DNA of 64,000 bases from DASVTU01 sp036387415. Its GTDB lineage: Bacteria; Acidobacteriota; Blastocatellia; Pyrinomonadales; Pyrinomonadaceae. The first letter of the stretch is position 1. The number at the start of each line of letters is the position of its first letter. The stretch is from positions 1 to 64,000 of the forward strand of contig DASVTU010000006.1 of NCBI GenBank assembly GCA_036387415.1. The letters run 5' to 3'. Both the position numbers and the translations under genes were made by a program. A model generated the notes under the pieces. That model worked only from the letters and a program-made list of their open reading frames with translations. It was not told where the DNA came from and did no database searches. Of this stretch, positions 34,905-43,845 are shown piece after piece.

Positions 34905-35687
34905 TTAGAGTACGAAATACTGAATCCAGTCGTACTTCGCGTAAATCGGCGTGCCCGGATACGTGAAAGGCCCAAGCCAGCTATCGACACCGGTGCCAGC
35001 CCACATGTTCGCCATGATTCTCCCCGGCAGACTCGGCAGCGGCTTACCTGCGGCGGCATATTCCGTATGTACCACTACATCATCGACAATCCACTCAATC
35101 TTATTCGCCGTCCAGACAAACGCATAGTTGTGATAGCCAGCCGCCGCGTCGAAACCGAGCGGAACCATCACCTCATGGCCGCCGACGCCGTTGACGAAAT
35201 AGTTGGTCTGCATCTTGGTCGTATCTTTGCCCAAGATTTCGATGTCGATTTCGTGATGCTGCGTGCCGTCGGACGGGCCTGTGTAGGTAAAGAACCCGGT
35301 GACAAGTCCGCTTCCCTTCGCCGCTTTGAAACGCGTTTCATATTTGCCGTAACCGTAATAATCGTTGGTTCGATACTCACCCGACGCGTACGGCTTGCCG
35401 CTACAACCGGACGGGCAAGGCGTTGTGTCGAGCCGCAGGCTCATGAAACCACTGGCGAATGTCACGTGGTCTGCGCGCCAGCCGACGTTGAAGGGATTAC
35501 CGTTAGTCCAGCCGTCGGCCTTGTGCCAACGCGCGGTGTCGAAGAAGTCCAAGCCGTCGAAGAAAGTGCTGCCGACGGCGTAGGCGGGAGTCGCAGCGAG
35601 AGAAAAGAAAACTAATCCGAGCAAAGCAACATAGAGATGCGGTCTGCCGCACGCGACGCGGCGGCGATGGGAATTTTCTTGAAGCAT
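34905..35687 (-). CDS. Secreted glycoside hydrolase family 16 beta-glucanase (lichenase type)
   Basis: A 260-residue enzyme. GGAGG precedes ATG 35687. A long signal peptide (LYVALLGLVFFSLAATPAYA) precedes a single GH16 jelly roll. The catalytic signature HHEIDIEILGKD gives ExDxE, the nucleophile and acid/base pair. YGKYETRFKAAKGSGLVTGFF is the conserved strand before it, and YAFVWTANKIEWIVDDVVVHT follows. The protein ends at YDWIQYF. EIDIEILG and the overall length are like 1,3-1,4-beta-glucanases (GH16_21 lichenases). It should cut mixed-linkage or related beta-glucans outside the cell. No binding module. It complements the GH5 and GH3 genes. A paired Cys (CPSGC) may form a disulfide. Confidence 0.92.
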   Translation of the reverse strand: MLQENSHRRRVACGRPHLYVALLGLVFFSLAATPAYAVGSTFFDGLDFFDTARWHKADGWTNGNPFNVGWRADHVTFASGFMSLRLDTTPCPSGCSGKPYASGEYRTNDYYGYGKYETRFKAAKGSGLVTGFFTYTGPSDGTQHHEIDIEILGKDTTKMQTNYFVNGVGGHEVMVPLGFDAAAGYHNYAFVWTANKIEWIVDDVVVHTEYAAAGKPLPSLPGRIMANMWAGTGVDSWLGPFTYPGTPIYAKYDWIQYFVL

Positions 35688-36204
35688 GAGAAGTCCTCCA
35701 TTGGTGAAGTCGTAACATGGGAGAACGTACGGAAACCGTGAGGGATTGGGCGTGACGCTTGAGGGTTAGCTAATCGTATGCCAGAGTAACGACCGAGCGG
35801 CATGTGGCTGGAAACGCAGGGATGCGTCGGCTTATCACTTATGCGATAAAGCGTTATCAGTATGGCTTCGCGACAGTCGAATTGAAATCTTACATCCAGC
35901 AGAAAAGCTAAGACGCACACAATATGGCAGGCTCAAAACTTTCCTCAGACATCATTTATCAGTAGAACTGAGAGGTTTGAGATGTCCAACTCGCTGACTT
36001 ACATCAAGCCGTCGCACACAGCGACGCCGGAATCGCGCCCGCGTCGAAGCATTGACACTTTCGTGGACTCTTAGCTTGCCGGATGAAAGACGGTTATAGT
36101 AAGTTGAGTAATCTTAAAGCGGAGACCCCGCGAATTCCTGAATCATCAGAATGATGCGGAGCGACATAAGCTCCGCGCAATCGTCAACTTAACGCTATAT
36201 CAAT
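35688..36204. other. Divergent upstream region with nested inverted repeats before the selenoprotein gene
   Basis: About 517 bases. Near the + strand gene, TAAGTTGA (36100-36107) can pair with TCAACTTA (36184-36191). These enclose GCGG/CCGC (near 36120-36133), CTGA/TCAG, and GCGGAGC/GCTCCGC (36156-36162 with 36170-36176), which could form a four-way junction in the leader. A TATAGT at 36095-36100 could be a -10 box, in which case the outer stem would be only partly transcribed. No ORF was recognised. Confidence 0.35.
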
Positions 36205-39141
36205 ATGCTCTTAAAACGTCTTGCTCCCGTGCGCCTCTCCATGAGTGTCGTCGCCCTGCTGCTTTTACTCCTCCTTCCGCTTGTCCCGTTCACGGATGCT
36301 TTCGCACAGCAGTCCGCGCCAGTTGACCGCAAGCGTTTAGAAGTCATTGAAGACTTGTCCGAGTCGCTGGCAAACGACCTTTTGGAGTTGTCGGTGGCCG
36401 TGCGCGACCGCAATCTCCCGCACACCGCAGGTTTTCTCCCGGCACGACTTTCCGCCTCTCCTTTCCCTTCCCGACCGTCGGCCACGAAGAACCAGTTTAA
36501 GTGGGTCGGCACGCACGGATGGGAGGCCGCCCCGTCTGACGTGAAACTCCTCCCGGCGAAAGGCGATGCGCTGTTGATGGCGGGCACGACAACCGCCGCA
36601 AACACCTCTGCCACGACGGGCGGACTTCGACCGATGTCGCGCGAAGAGTTTATGCGCGACTGGGAATCCTTCCTCGAACACTTTTCGGAGATTGAGGACG
36701 TGCGTTTCAAGGTCAAGGAGGCGCAGTTCGAGGATGGCGCGCAGGCTGTTGCGGGCGCGAAAGAGCCGACGGCGGTCGTCGGCGCGGGTGGGCGCGCGAG
36801 GGTGGCGTTCTACGTTATCGGTCGGGATACGGAAGGCAGACGCGAATGGGCGCGCGGGGTGACGAACGTCTTGGTGCGTTACGCCGCGCCGGGGCGCTGG
36901 CAATTTGAATCATGGTCGCTCGTCAGTCTCGACTCGATGGTGGCATCCACAGACATCTTCTCGGAAGTCGCCGTGCCTGCGGGCGTCTCCGCGCAGCGCC
37001 CGACTTACGGCACGCAGGGCAACACGGGTTTCGTCTGGCACGGCGCGGCGGCGGCTGACTTCGACCGCGACGGATGGATTGACCTTTTCGTCACCGCGTC
37101 CGACCGAAACCATCTCTACTTGAACGACCGTCAGGGACGCTTTCGTGATGCTTCCGCCGCGACGGGCGCGTTGTCGCTGGCGAGCGGCAGCGCCCCTCTC
37201 CCGCTCGACTACGATAACGACGGCGACGAGGATGTGTTCATCTCATCAGTCGGCAGCCAAATCCTTTTGGAGAACCGTCTGGTGCCTGACGGCAAGCTGG
37301 CGTTTCAGGACATCTCTCTGGAAGCGGGCGTGTCGAAAGAGGCCATCGGGTTCAGCGCCGTCGCGGGCGACGTGAACGGCGACGGGCGGCTCGACATCTA
37401 CGTCACCTCGTATAACCGCTATGGTCAGGTGACGCCCGACTCATGGTTTCGCGCGACGAACGGCACGCCCAACTTGCTGTTTGTGTCGCAGCCGGACGGC
37501 ACGTTTCGCGAAGAGGCGGCGAAGTGGGGCGTTGACGATAAGCGTTGGAGTTATGCCGCCGCCTTCGCAGACGTGAACGAGGACGGCAGGCCAGATCTCT
37601 ACGTGGCGAACGATTTCGGCGAAAAGGCGTTGTTCATCAACCGTGGCGAGAGCTTCGTTGACGAGGCGAAAGAGCGCGGCGTGCTCGACCCAGGCAACGG
37701 CATGGGCGTCTCCTTCGGCGACTTCAACAACGACGGACGGCTCGACCTCCATACGACGAACATGTCATCGACCGCTGGCAATCGAATCCTCTCCCGACTC
37801 TTTCCGAACGCGAAGCCGCAGGACAACGTGCTCAAGAAACTCGCCGCCGGAAACAACCTCTTCGAGAACTTGGGGCAAGGCAAGTTCCGCGACGTGACGG
37901 CGGAAGTCGGCGGCTTCAGCGGCGGATGGGCATGGGGCGGCGGCTTTATCGATTTCGACAACGATGGTTGGGAAGACATCTTCACGCCCAACGGCTTCAT
38001 CTCCGGCAAGTCGATGAAGGACACTTGAAGCCACTTCTGGCGTCAGGTCGTGACGCAGGCAAATGACGGAAAGAAAGAGAAAGGCGCACTCCGCGTAGAC
38101 CAGAATCAACTCATCAATCAAGAGGGTTTTTCTTTCAGCGGCTACGAGCGCGACCCGCTCTATCTAAATCTGGGCGACAGGGGCGAGCGTCGTTTCGTAG
38201 ACGTGTCGGGAGTCTCCGGCATTGATTCGATTACCGACGGTCGCGCGGGCGTCTTCGCAGATTTCGACAACGACGGCGATTTGGATGTTTTCATGACGAC
38301 GATTCAGGGGCAGACGCATCTGCTCTTCCGAAACAACATCGGTCAGGCAAACAACTCTCTCCGCGTCATGCTCGAAGGTGCGGCGAAACGCGGGCGCGAC
38401 GCTTATGGGGCGGTCGTGCGCGTCAAGACTTCCGCAGGTACACTCACCAAAATCAAGAACGGCGGCATGGGCTTCATCTCCGCACACGACCCGCGTCTTC
38501 TCTTCGGACTCGGCAAAGACGCGCAGGCCGAGTCGGTCGAGGTGACATGGCCGGGCGGCAAAGTGGAACGCTTCACGGGTGAGACAAGAGCCGGAACGAC
38601 CATCGTGCTGAGAGAAGGCGCAGGCCGCATCGAGACAGCGACGACCGGGCGTGCCAAACTCCCCGACCCGCTCACGCGCGCAGAGGTTTTCGCGCGCGGC
38701 TTGAAGATGACCATCGGCCAACCCTTGCCCGACCTTCCTGTTAAAACGTTGAGCGGCGAAGCGACGACGCTGGCAAAGCAGTTGCGTCCCGGTCGCCGCA
38801 CGCTCATCAACGTCTGGGCGACATGGTGCGTTCCGTGTGCGCGTGAGATGCCGGAACTTGAACGCCTGCGCTTGCCGCTTGACGCGCGCGGAATTGACCT
38901 TCTCGGAGTGAACGTAGACACCGAGCCAAAGGCTGACATTAAAGGTTTCCTGCGCGACCATCCAGTGCGTTACACGGTGCTCGTCGGCGGACTACCGCTC
39001 GTCGAGCGATTGTTCACCACTGACGACCTTTCCGTGCCGCTCTCGATTATCGTTGACGAGCGAGGCGTCGTTTCCGAGTTGATTCCCGGCTGGTCAAACG
39101 AAACACAGAGAAGGTTCGCGGAGTTGGTCAAACCGAAGTAA
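36205..39141 (+). CDS. Predicted selenoprotein: FG-GAP/ASPIC-UnbV (CRTAC1-like) protein fused to TlpA-like thioredoxin, TGA recoded
   Basis: Two frames, 36205-38025 and 38029-39141, lie in the same phase, separated only by TGA at 38026-38028. Read through, the product is 978 residues with Sec at position 608, in KDT-U-SHFWRQVVTQ. Signal peptide: LLLLLLLPLVPFTDAFAQ. Residues ~130-250 are an uncharacterised N-terminal domain. At least seven calcium-binding FG-GAP loops follow, e.g. DFDRDGWID, DYDNDGDED, DVNGDGRLD, and one after the Sec, DFDNDGDLD. Next is ASPIC/UnbV (RDAYGAVVRVKTSAG ... SVEVTWPGGKVERF). The last ~140 residues are a thioredoxin domain with NVWATWCVPCAREMP. A SECIS-like hairpin follows the TGA at canonical distance. 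The alternative is a single nonsense mutation, but both halves are otherwise intact. Exported; a redox role is inference. Confidence 0.8.
38026..38056 (+). promoter_or_regulatory. In-frame TGA with bacterial SECIS hairpin
   Basis: TGA at 38026-38028, exactly 11 bases, then a 17-base hairpin at 38040-38056: GCGTC / AGGTCGT / GACGC. The E. coli fdhF mini-SECIS, the best known SelB site, is also a 17-base stem-loop 11 bases past the UGA, and its loop is AGGTCU; the AGGUC core is shared. The bulged U of the fdhF stem is absent here. Confidence 0.8.
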
Positions 39142-39194
39142 TCTCACACGACGGCAGTAAGTAGACGGCGTGAAGCCGTGCACGATATAGCAAA

Positions 39195-39270
39195 TTGCGC
39201 TGGCAAGTCTGAGAACGGAGGGCACTAAGTCACCCCGGTTTTCTCAAGTCGTCGCTCACCGCCAGCGCAA
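39195..39270. repeat. Long inverted-repeat element downstream of the selenoprotein gene
   Basis: TTGCGCTGGC (39195-39204) and GCCAGCGCAA (39261-39270) form a perfect ten-base outer stem. Inside, TGAGAA-CGG pairs with CCG-TT-TTCTCA. No T-run follows, so it is not a normal intrinsic terminator. Possibly an mRNA-stabilising 3' structure or an intergenic repeat. Confidence 0.45.
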
Positions 39271-39374
39271 GCCTCCTAGCAGACTAACAGATAGCCGCCC
39301 GCCTCAGCACAGCCTTGTAGCCGACAATAATTGCCGTTCCAGTCATAGGGGCGGGGACGCCTCTATGAACCACG

Positions 39375-42300
39375 CTAACGTCCGCGCGGAACCGTCACCG
39401 TCGCTGTGTGGACTGACGTGTTGCCTGCCGCGTCGGTACAAGTGACGGTGATGGTGTAGATGCGTCCCGCGCCTGACCGCTCGGCGCGTAGGCGGATGTG
39501 GTGTGCATCCAACACCTCCCAGTCGGGTGCTGTATCGCCATCGCCCGTGCCGTTGACCGGCTCGTTGCTTGTGACGCTGAGCGCACACGTCACCGCGCCG
39601 CAGTTGTCGGCTGTGCCATAGTTGATGGTCACATCCCTCATCTTGTGATTTGCGGGCGACAGGGTGGACGGGTTTGCCGAAACATTGGTGATGCTCGGCG
39701 GGGTGGCGTCTTTGACGTTGAAGACGGTCGAGCAAGTGTGGCTATTGCCTGCGAGGTCAGTGACCGTGACGCTGATGGTATGGCTGCCGACGCCGACGAG
39801 CGTGCCCGCCGCAGGACTTTGCGTAATCGTGAGCGAACTGACGGGCGTCAGGTTGTCAGAAGCAGTTACACCGGAGGTTACATCGGGGACGGCTGCCTGA
39901 CAGTTTGCATCGGCGTTTGCATCCGGGACGGTCGGACAACTCGCGTTGGGGTCAGTCAGGTCGAGCCTGACGACCTGTGTGGCGAGGTTGCTGATGTTTC
40001 CGGCGTTGTCGATGGCGCGCAGTTGGACGGTAGTAACTCCTTCGGTGCTAATCGTGAGGCTGGCCGCGTCGCCGTCGACGACCACCACGTTGCCGCCGTT
40101 GACCCAGTAGCGCAATTCCTTGATGCCACTGCCCGCGTCCGTCGCGGTGAGGTTGACAGTTACCGGAGTCGAGTTGTGCCAACCGTTGACGTTGGCGGAT
40201 GGGTTAACGCTGGCGGAAGCTGTGGGTGCGGTCGTGTCAACGGGCGCGGCTGATGCGTCGAAGAGTACCACGCCGCTACGGGCTGCGAGTGAGAGGTTGA
40301 CGTGGCCGCCTGCGACGGTGTAGGTCGCGCCGCTCAAGGCATCCTGAAGCGAATGACCGTCGGCGAAGTAGGTTGCGACAGGGACGCTCGACGTGTTGCC
40401 GTTGCTGCCGTTATTGAGCGCGACGATGGCCGTCTCGTTGCCGCCCGTGCGTGCGAAGGCGTAAGTGTTGTCGTCGGTCGTGGAAGGTGTCGTGTCGCCC
40501 GTGAGCAACGTCTCAAACGCGCCGTTGCGGAGCGACGGGTGCTGCTTACGCATGTGTGCGAGCGTCGTGTAGTAGCTGACGACCGACGGGTCGGCGGGGC
40601 CGTAGACGTTGGCATCGCCCGCCTCGTCAGCCCACGGATAAGGCGCGCGGTTATAGGGGTCGTCTTCGGGGCCGCTCCCACCGTTAGCGAGCGATGGCGA
40701 ATCGAGCGCGCCTTCGTCGCCGTAGTAGACCATCGGCGCGCCGAGGTATGTGAACTGGAAGAGCGCGGAGAACTTGAGCCGTTCTTTAGCCTCGGAGAGT
40801 CCGTTGTCTCCGTTGATGGTCAAGACGTAGAGCGAGCGGTTCGTGTCGTGCGAGTCGAGGAGGTTGAGCATCGCGGCGGTCGCGGGCGCGGGGTAATCCT
40901 CGCGGACGGAGCGGAGCGCGTGGTCGAATTGGCTTGGGCTGAGAGCGACAATCTGGTTGCTGCCGCTGTTATCGTTGTCGCTCCAATTAAACTGCCCGCG
41001 CGCAAAGCCGAGGACGTTTTTGCGGAAACGATAGTTCATCACGGAGTCGAGTTGGTCGCCCGCGAGCCACTGGCTGGCGTCCGGCCAGATTTCCCCGACG
41101 AGCGGCCCGTCCGATTTGTAACCTTTGGCTAACGGGCGATATTCGTTCCACCAGTTGTGCGAGATTTCATTCGCTACGTCGAAGCGCCAACCCGACGCTC
41201 CGCGCTCGTACCAGTATTGCGTAACGTTCGCGCCGGGAGTGCGGTAGAAGTAGTCGCGCACGCCTGCCGAGTCGTCGCGGAAGACGGGCAGGCTGCCGAA
41301 GCCGAACCACGCCTCATAATCGCCGTAGGCGCAAGGCGCGTGAGAGTTGAAGAAGTTGTACCAGCTACGATAGGACGAGGCGGCATTCTCGCAGCCGCCG
41401 TCGGGCGCGTTGTAACGGTGGTAGTTGTCGAAGTAGACGCTATCCGAAGACGAGTGGTTGAAAACTCCGTCGAGGATAAGACGCATCCCGCGTCGCTCCA
41501 TCTCGGTTGTGAGCGAGGCTAGAGCAGCGTCGCCGCCGAGCGCCGGGTCAACTTCGAGGAAGTTGTCCGTGTCGTAGCGATGATTCGAGCGAGCCTTGAA
41601 AATCGGGTTGAGATAGAGCGTGTCAACGCCGATTGATTGCAGGTAGTCGAGTTGGTTTTCGATGCCCTTGAGGTCGCCGCCGTAGAACTGCGTGCCGTAT
41701 TGCCCGTTAAACTCTCCGGGCTGGCGCGGGTCGCCGATGGCCGTGTTCCACGGCTCACGAAGCAGCGGCATCTGGTCGCCGTAGAAGGTCGGGCAACCAG
41801 CCGTCGAACCGGGGCGGCAGTAGTCGTTTGTCATGTCGCCGTTGCGGAAGCGGTCGGGAAAGATTTGATAGACGTTGGCATTCTTGAGCCAGTCGGGCGT
41901 CTGGAAATTCGGGTCGTAAGCGGTTATCTGGAAGGACGGAAACGGCTCGCCGTCGGAGGCCGCACCCGTGCCGCCTTGTTGGAGATTGTCGTGGTCGTCA
42001 TTGTAAGCGTCGCTGTAGAAATCTTCGTCCGCCGCGTCCGTGACACGAAACTTGTAGTAGAGAATCGATGCGGAAGCGGGCGTGGCGAGCGTATGTGTCC
42101 AGATGTCGTAGACGGTGCTTCCTTCGGTGCGGTTCTCAAGGAACGTCATCGGGTAATCGACGGGGCCTGTGGTCGTGTCGGTCGCTGGGTTGTAGGTGTA
42201 GACGCGCACGAAAACGCCATCCACGTCGAAGTGGTCTGTGCGGAAACGCAAGGCGACGCCCGTTCCGGCGGGCACTGCGCCGAACGGAGAGCGGTAATAG

Positions 42301-43076
42301 CTGTCGAAGGTGTCGTGGCGCAGCCCGTCCCACTGGACGTTGCCGACGGGAGCGGCGGTATTTATCGTCAGTACGTGCGTGGCGGCGTGGTAGCTGAAAG
42401 TCACAGGGGCGTTATTAGTTGCGACGGTGAAAGGGATGTTGGCTCCGTTTTGCGCCCCGCCCGCGCCGTAGTTTTCATCCCAACTTTCGTTGAGCGCGAC
42501 CTTGCTCTCGTAGTTTCCGGCAGGCAGGGCCGTTGTTTGAAAGGTATAGGTGCCGTCGCCGTCCGGGTCTTGCAGCCATGAACGAAGGCAGGACGGATCC
42601 CAATCACCCGCGCAGCCGAGTTCAGACTGAAAACTGCCGGGAGCGACCGCGATGACCGAATTTCGGTTGCTGGTAATCCAGTGCGATTTGTGGTCGTAAT
42701 AAAATTTGACGTTCTGTGCTGAACCGAGCGAGAGCGGGATATTTGCGCCGTTCTGCTGCGCGTTTGCGCCGTAGTTCTCGTTCCAGTTGTCGTTGAGGGG
42801 AGCTTTGTATTCCCAGTTGCCCGCGGGCACAAAGAACGTCGCCTGCCACACGTCGTCGCTCGCGTCATGGGTCAAATGCGTCGCGCCGCATTCGGGCTGC
42901 CAATCGCCCGGGCAACCGAGTTCGCTTTGAAGGCTTCCGGCCACGGTGACGCTCGTCGGGTTCGGCGTGTGCGACGCCAGCACCGTGAGAAAATTGAATG
43001 GGAAAAGTAGTGCGGAAGCCGCCAGTGCGAAAACTGCGACGGACACCAAGATGCTGAGGCGTTTGGGAAACGACAT
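39375..43076 (-). CDS. Secreted multidomain GH13 alpha-amylase/pullulanase-type enzyme
   Basis: A 1233-residue secreted enzyme; AGGAG precedes ATG 43076. After the signal peptide come two X25-like modules (SVTVAGSLQSELGCPGDWQP and a second near residue 125, VAPGSFQSELGCAGDWDPSC), as in amylopullulanases. An N-terminal GH13 Ig-like domain follows. The barrel shows region I DGVFNHSS, region II GWRFDVANE (nucleophile Asp), region III GEIWPDASQW (acid/base Glu), region IV LLDSHDTNR and the calcium-site area. Past about residue 930 are Ig-like repeats (WHNSTPVTVNLTATDAGSGI) and HYR-like domains. It should cleave alpha-glucans (starch, pullulan or maltodextrins) outside the cell; exact linkage specificity is undetermined. 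Monocistronic by appearance. Confidence 0.92.
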   Translation of the reverse strand: MSFPKRLSILVSVAVFALAASALLFPFNFLTVLASHTPNPTSVTVAGSLQSELGCPGDWQPECGATHLTHDASDDVWQATFFVPAGNWEYKAPLNDNWNENYGANAQQNGANIPLSLGSAQNVKFYYDHKSHWITSNRNSVIAVAPGSFQSELGCAGDWDPSCLRSWLQDPDGDGTYTFQTTALPAGNYESKVALNESWDENYGAGGAQNGANIPFTVATNNAPVTFSYHAATHVLTINTAAPVGNVQWDGLRHDTFDSYYRSPFGAVPAGTGVALRFRTDHFDVDGVFVRVYTYNPATDTTTGPVDYPMTFLENRTEGSTVYDIWTHTLATPASASILYYKFRVTDAADEDFYSDAYNDDHDNLQQGGTGAASDGEPFPSFQITAYDPNFQTPDWLKNANVYQIFPDRFRNGDMTNDYCRPGSTAGCPTFYGDQMPLLREPWNTAIGDPRQPGEFNGQYGTQFYGGDLKGIENQLDYLQSIGVDTLYLNPIFKARSNHRYDTDNFLEVDPALGGDAALASLTTEMERRGMRLILDGVFNHSSSDSVYFDNYHRYNAPDGGCENAASSYRSWYNFFNSHAPCAYGDYEAWFGFGSLPVFRDDSAGVRDYFYRTPGANVTQYWYERGASGWRFDVANEISHNWWNEYRPLAKGYKSDGPLVGEIWPDASQWLAGDQLDSVMNYRFRKNVLGFARGQFNWSDNDNSGSNQIVALSPSQFDHALRSVREDYPAPATAAMLNLLDSHDTNRSLYVLTINGDNGLSEAKERLKFSALFQFTYLGAPMVYYGDEGALDSPSLANGGSGPEDDPYNRAPYPWADEAGDANVYGPADPSVVSYYTTLAHMRKQHPSLRNGAFETLLTGDTTPSTTDDNTYAFARTGGNETAIVALNNGSNGNTSSVPVATYFADGHSLQDALSGATYTVAGGHVNLSLAARSGVVLFDASAAPVDTTAPTASASVNPSANVNGWHNSTPVTVNLTATDAGSGIKELRYWVNGGNVVVVDGDAASLTISTEGVTTVQLRAIDNAGNISNLATQVVRLDLTDPNASCPTVPDANADANCQAAVPDVTSGVTASDNLTPVSSLTITQSPAAGTLVGVGSHTISVTVTDLAGNSHTCSTVFNVKDATPPSITNVSANPSTLSPANHKMRDVTINYGTADNCGAVTCALSVTSNEPVNGTGDGDTAPDWEVLDAHHIRLRAERSGAGRIYTITVTCTDAAGNTSVHTATVTVPRGR

Positions 43077-43351
43077 GCGGGACTCCTGAATTGTGTGCGG
43101 AAACACTCGGAAACAGGCCGAGATTTCGGTGATTTTGGTTTACAGTAGGACTGCTTCGGCTTTAGACGTTTTGATAAGGCTGGTAGGAAATGACTGATAA
43201 AACGCGGATTCTGGCAGCCAGCCCGACTTTGTTCAGTTCCACAACATACTTTAATCGCCCTGTCTAGTCAAGTTCCGTCCGTCTTCATCTTGCGCACAGG
43301 CTCCGACAGGGAGTTGGCGTCAGGCGCGAAGCGTTTTTGTCGAAATGGGAG

Positions 43352-43690
43352 ATGAATAACAGCATGAAATTCTATCAATCCCGCCTCGGAGCCCTCTTGA
43401 GTTTGCTTTACGTGGCGTTGGCCGTCTACGTCGTGCAGGATGAGTTGCGGTACACGGGCGGCGGGTGGATAAACTTGCGCGGGCTAGGCACAATGCTCGT
43501 CACCTTCCCTTCGCAGATAACCTTCGGATTGGCGCTTGAGTGGTTGGGAGTGCCGCGTGTGAACTATGCCGAGCCGGGGATAGTCGGCTACAGCCAGTTG
43601 GCGTTACACGTTCTGGTGAGCGCCGTCGTGGTCTACCTGTTTGGATACGTGTTGGAGTTGGTCGTCAAGCGTCTCTTACGCGTCTGGTGA
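43352..43690 (+). CDS. Small hypothetical membrane protein
   Basis: A 112-residue protein with three hydrophobic stretches: GALLSLLYVALAVYVVQDEL, LGTMLVTFPSQITFGLALEWLG and LALHVLVSAVVVYLFGYVLELVVKRLL. The start is uncertain: TTG 43337, ATG 43352 and ATG 43364 are all in frame and GGGAG lies just before 43352. Not recognised as a named family. It stands alone between the divergent GH13 gene and the convergent alcohol dehydrogenase gene. An inverted repeat that may act as its terminator lies 50 bases past the stop. Confidence 0.6.
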   Translation: MNNSMKFYQSRLGALLSLLYVALAVYVVQDELRYTGGGWINLRGLGTMLVTFPSQITFGLALEWLGVPRVNYAEPGIVGYSQLALHVLVSAVVVYLFGYVLELVVKRLLRVW

Positions 43691-43739
43691 GGGACAAAAG
43701 TTGCCGCAACATTTTCAGACTAACAAAACGGCAATAACT

Positions 43740-43775
43740 GGAAGGGCAGGTTGTGTCCCTGCCCTTCCGTATTTT
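43740..43775. terminator. Inverted repeat, probable terminator between convergent genes
   Basis: Perfect eleven-base stem GGAAGGGCAGG / CCTGCCCTTCC with a seven-base loop, followed by GTATTTTCG on the + strand. The T-run is modest. Confidence 0.65.
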
Positions 43776-43845
43776 CGTCCGCGACCAGCTCGCTTGGTTA
43801 GTCTCAGGATGGTCGGGATGCACTGTAAAGGGTCGCCGCTTTTCT

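Noticed and set aside
36100..36191. tRNA-Sec gene next to the selenoprotein (four-arm structure with eight-base outer stem)
   Set aside because: No T-loop consensus, no CCA-type end and no UCA anticodon loop in the right place.
39498..42581. Several long + strand frames opposite the GH13 gene
   Set aside because: They are low-complexity Val/Arg/Gly-rich shadows of a GC-rich coding strand; GH13 catalytic motifs lie on the minus strand.
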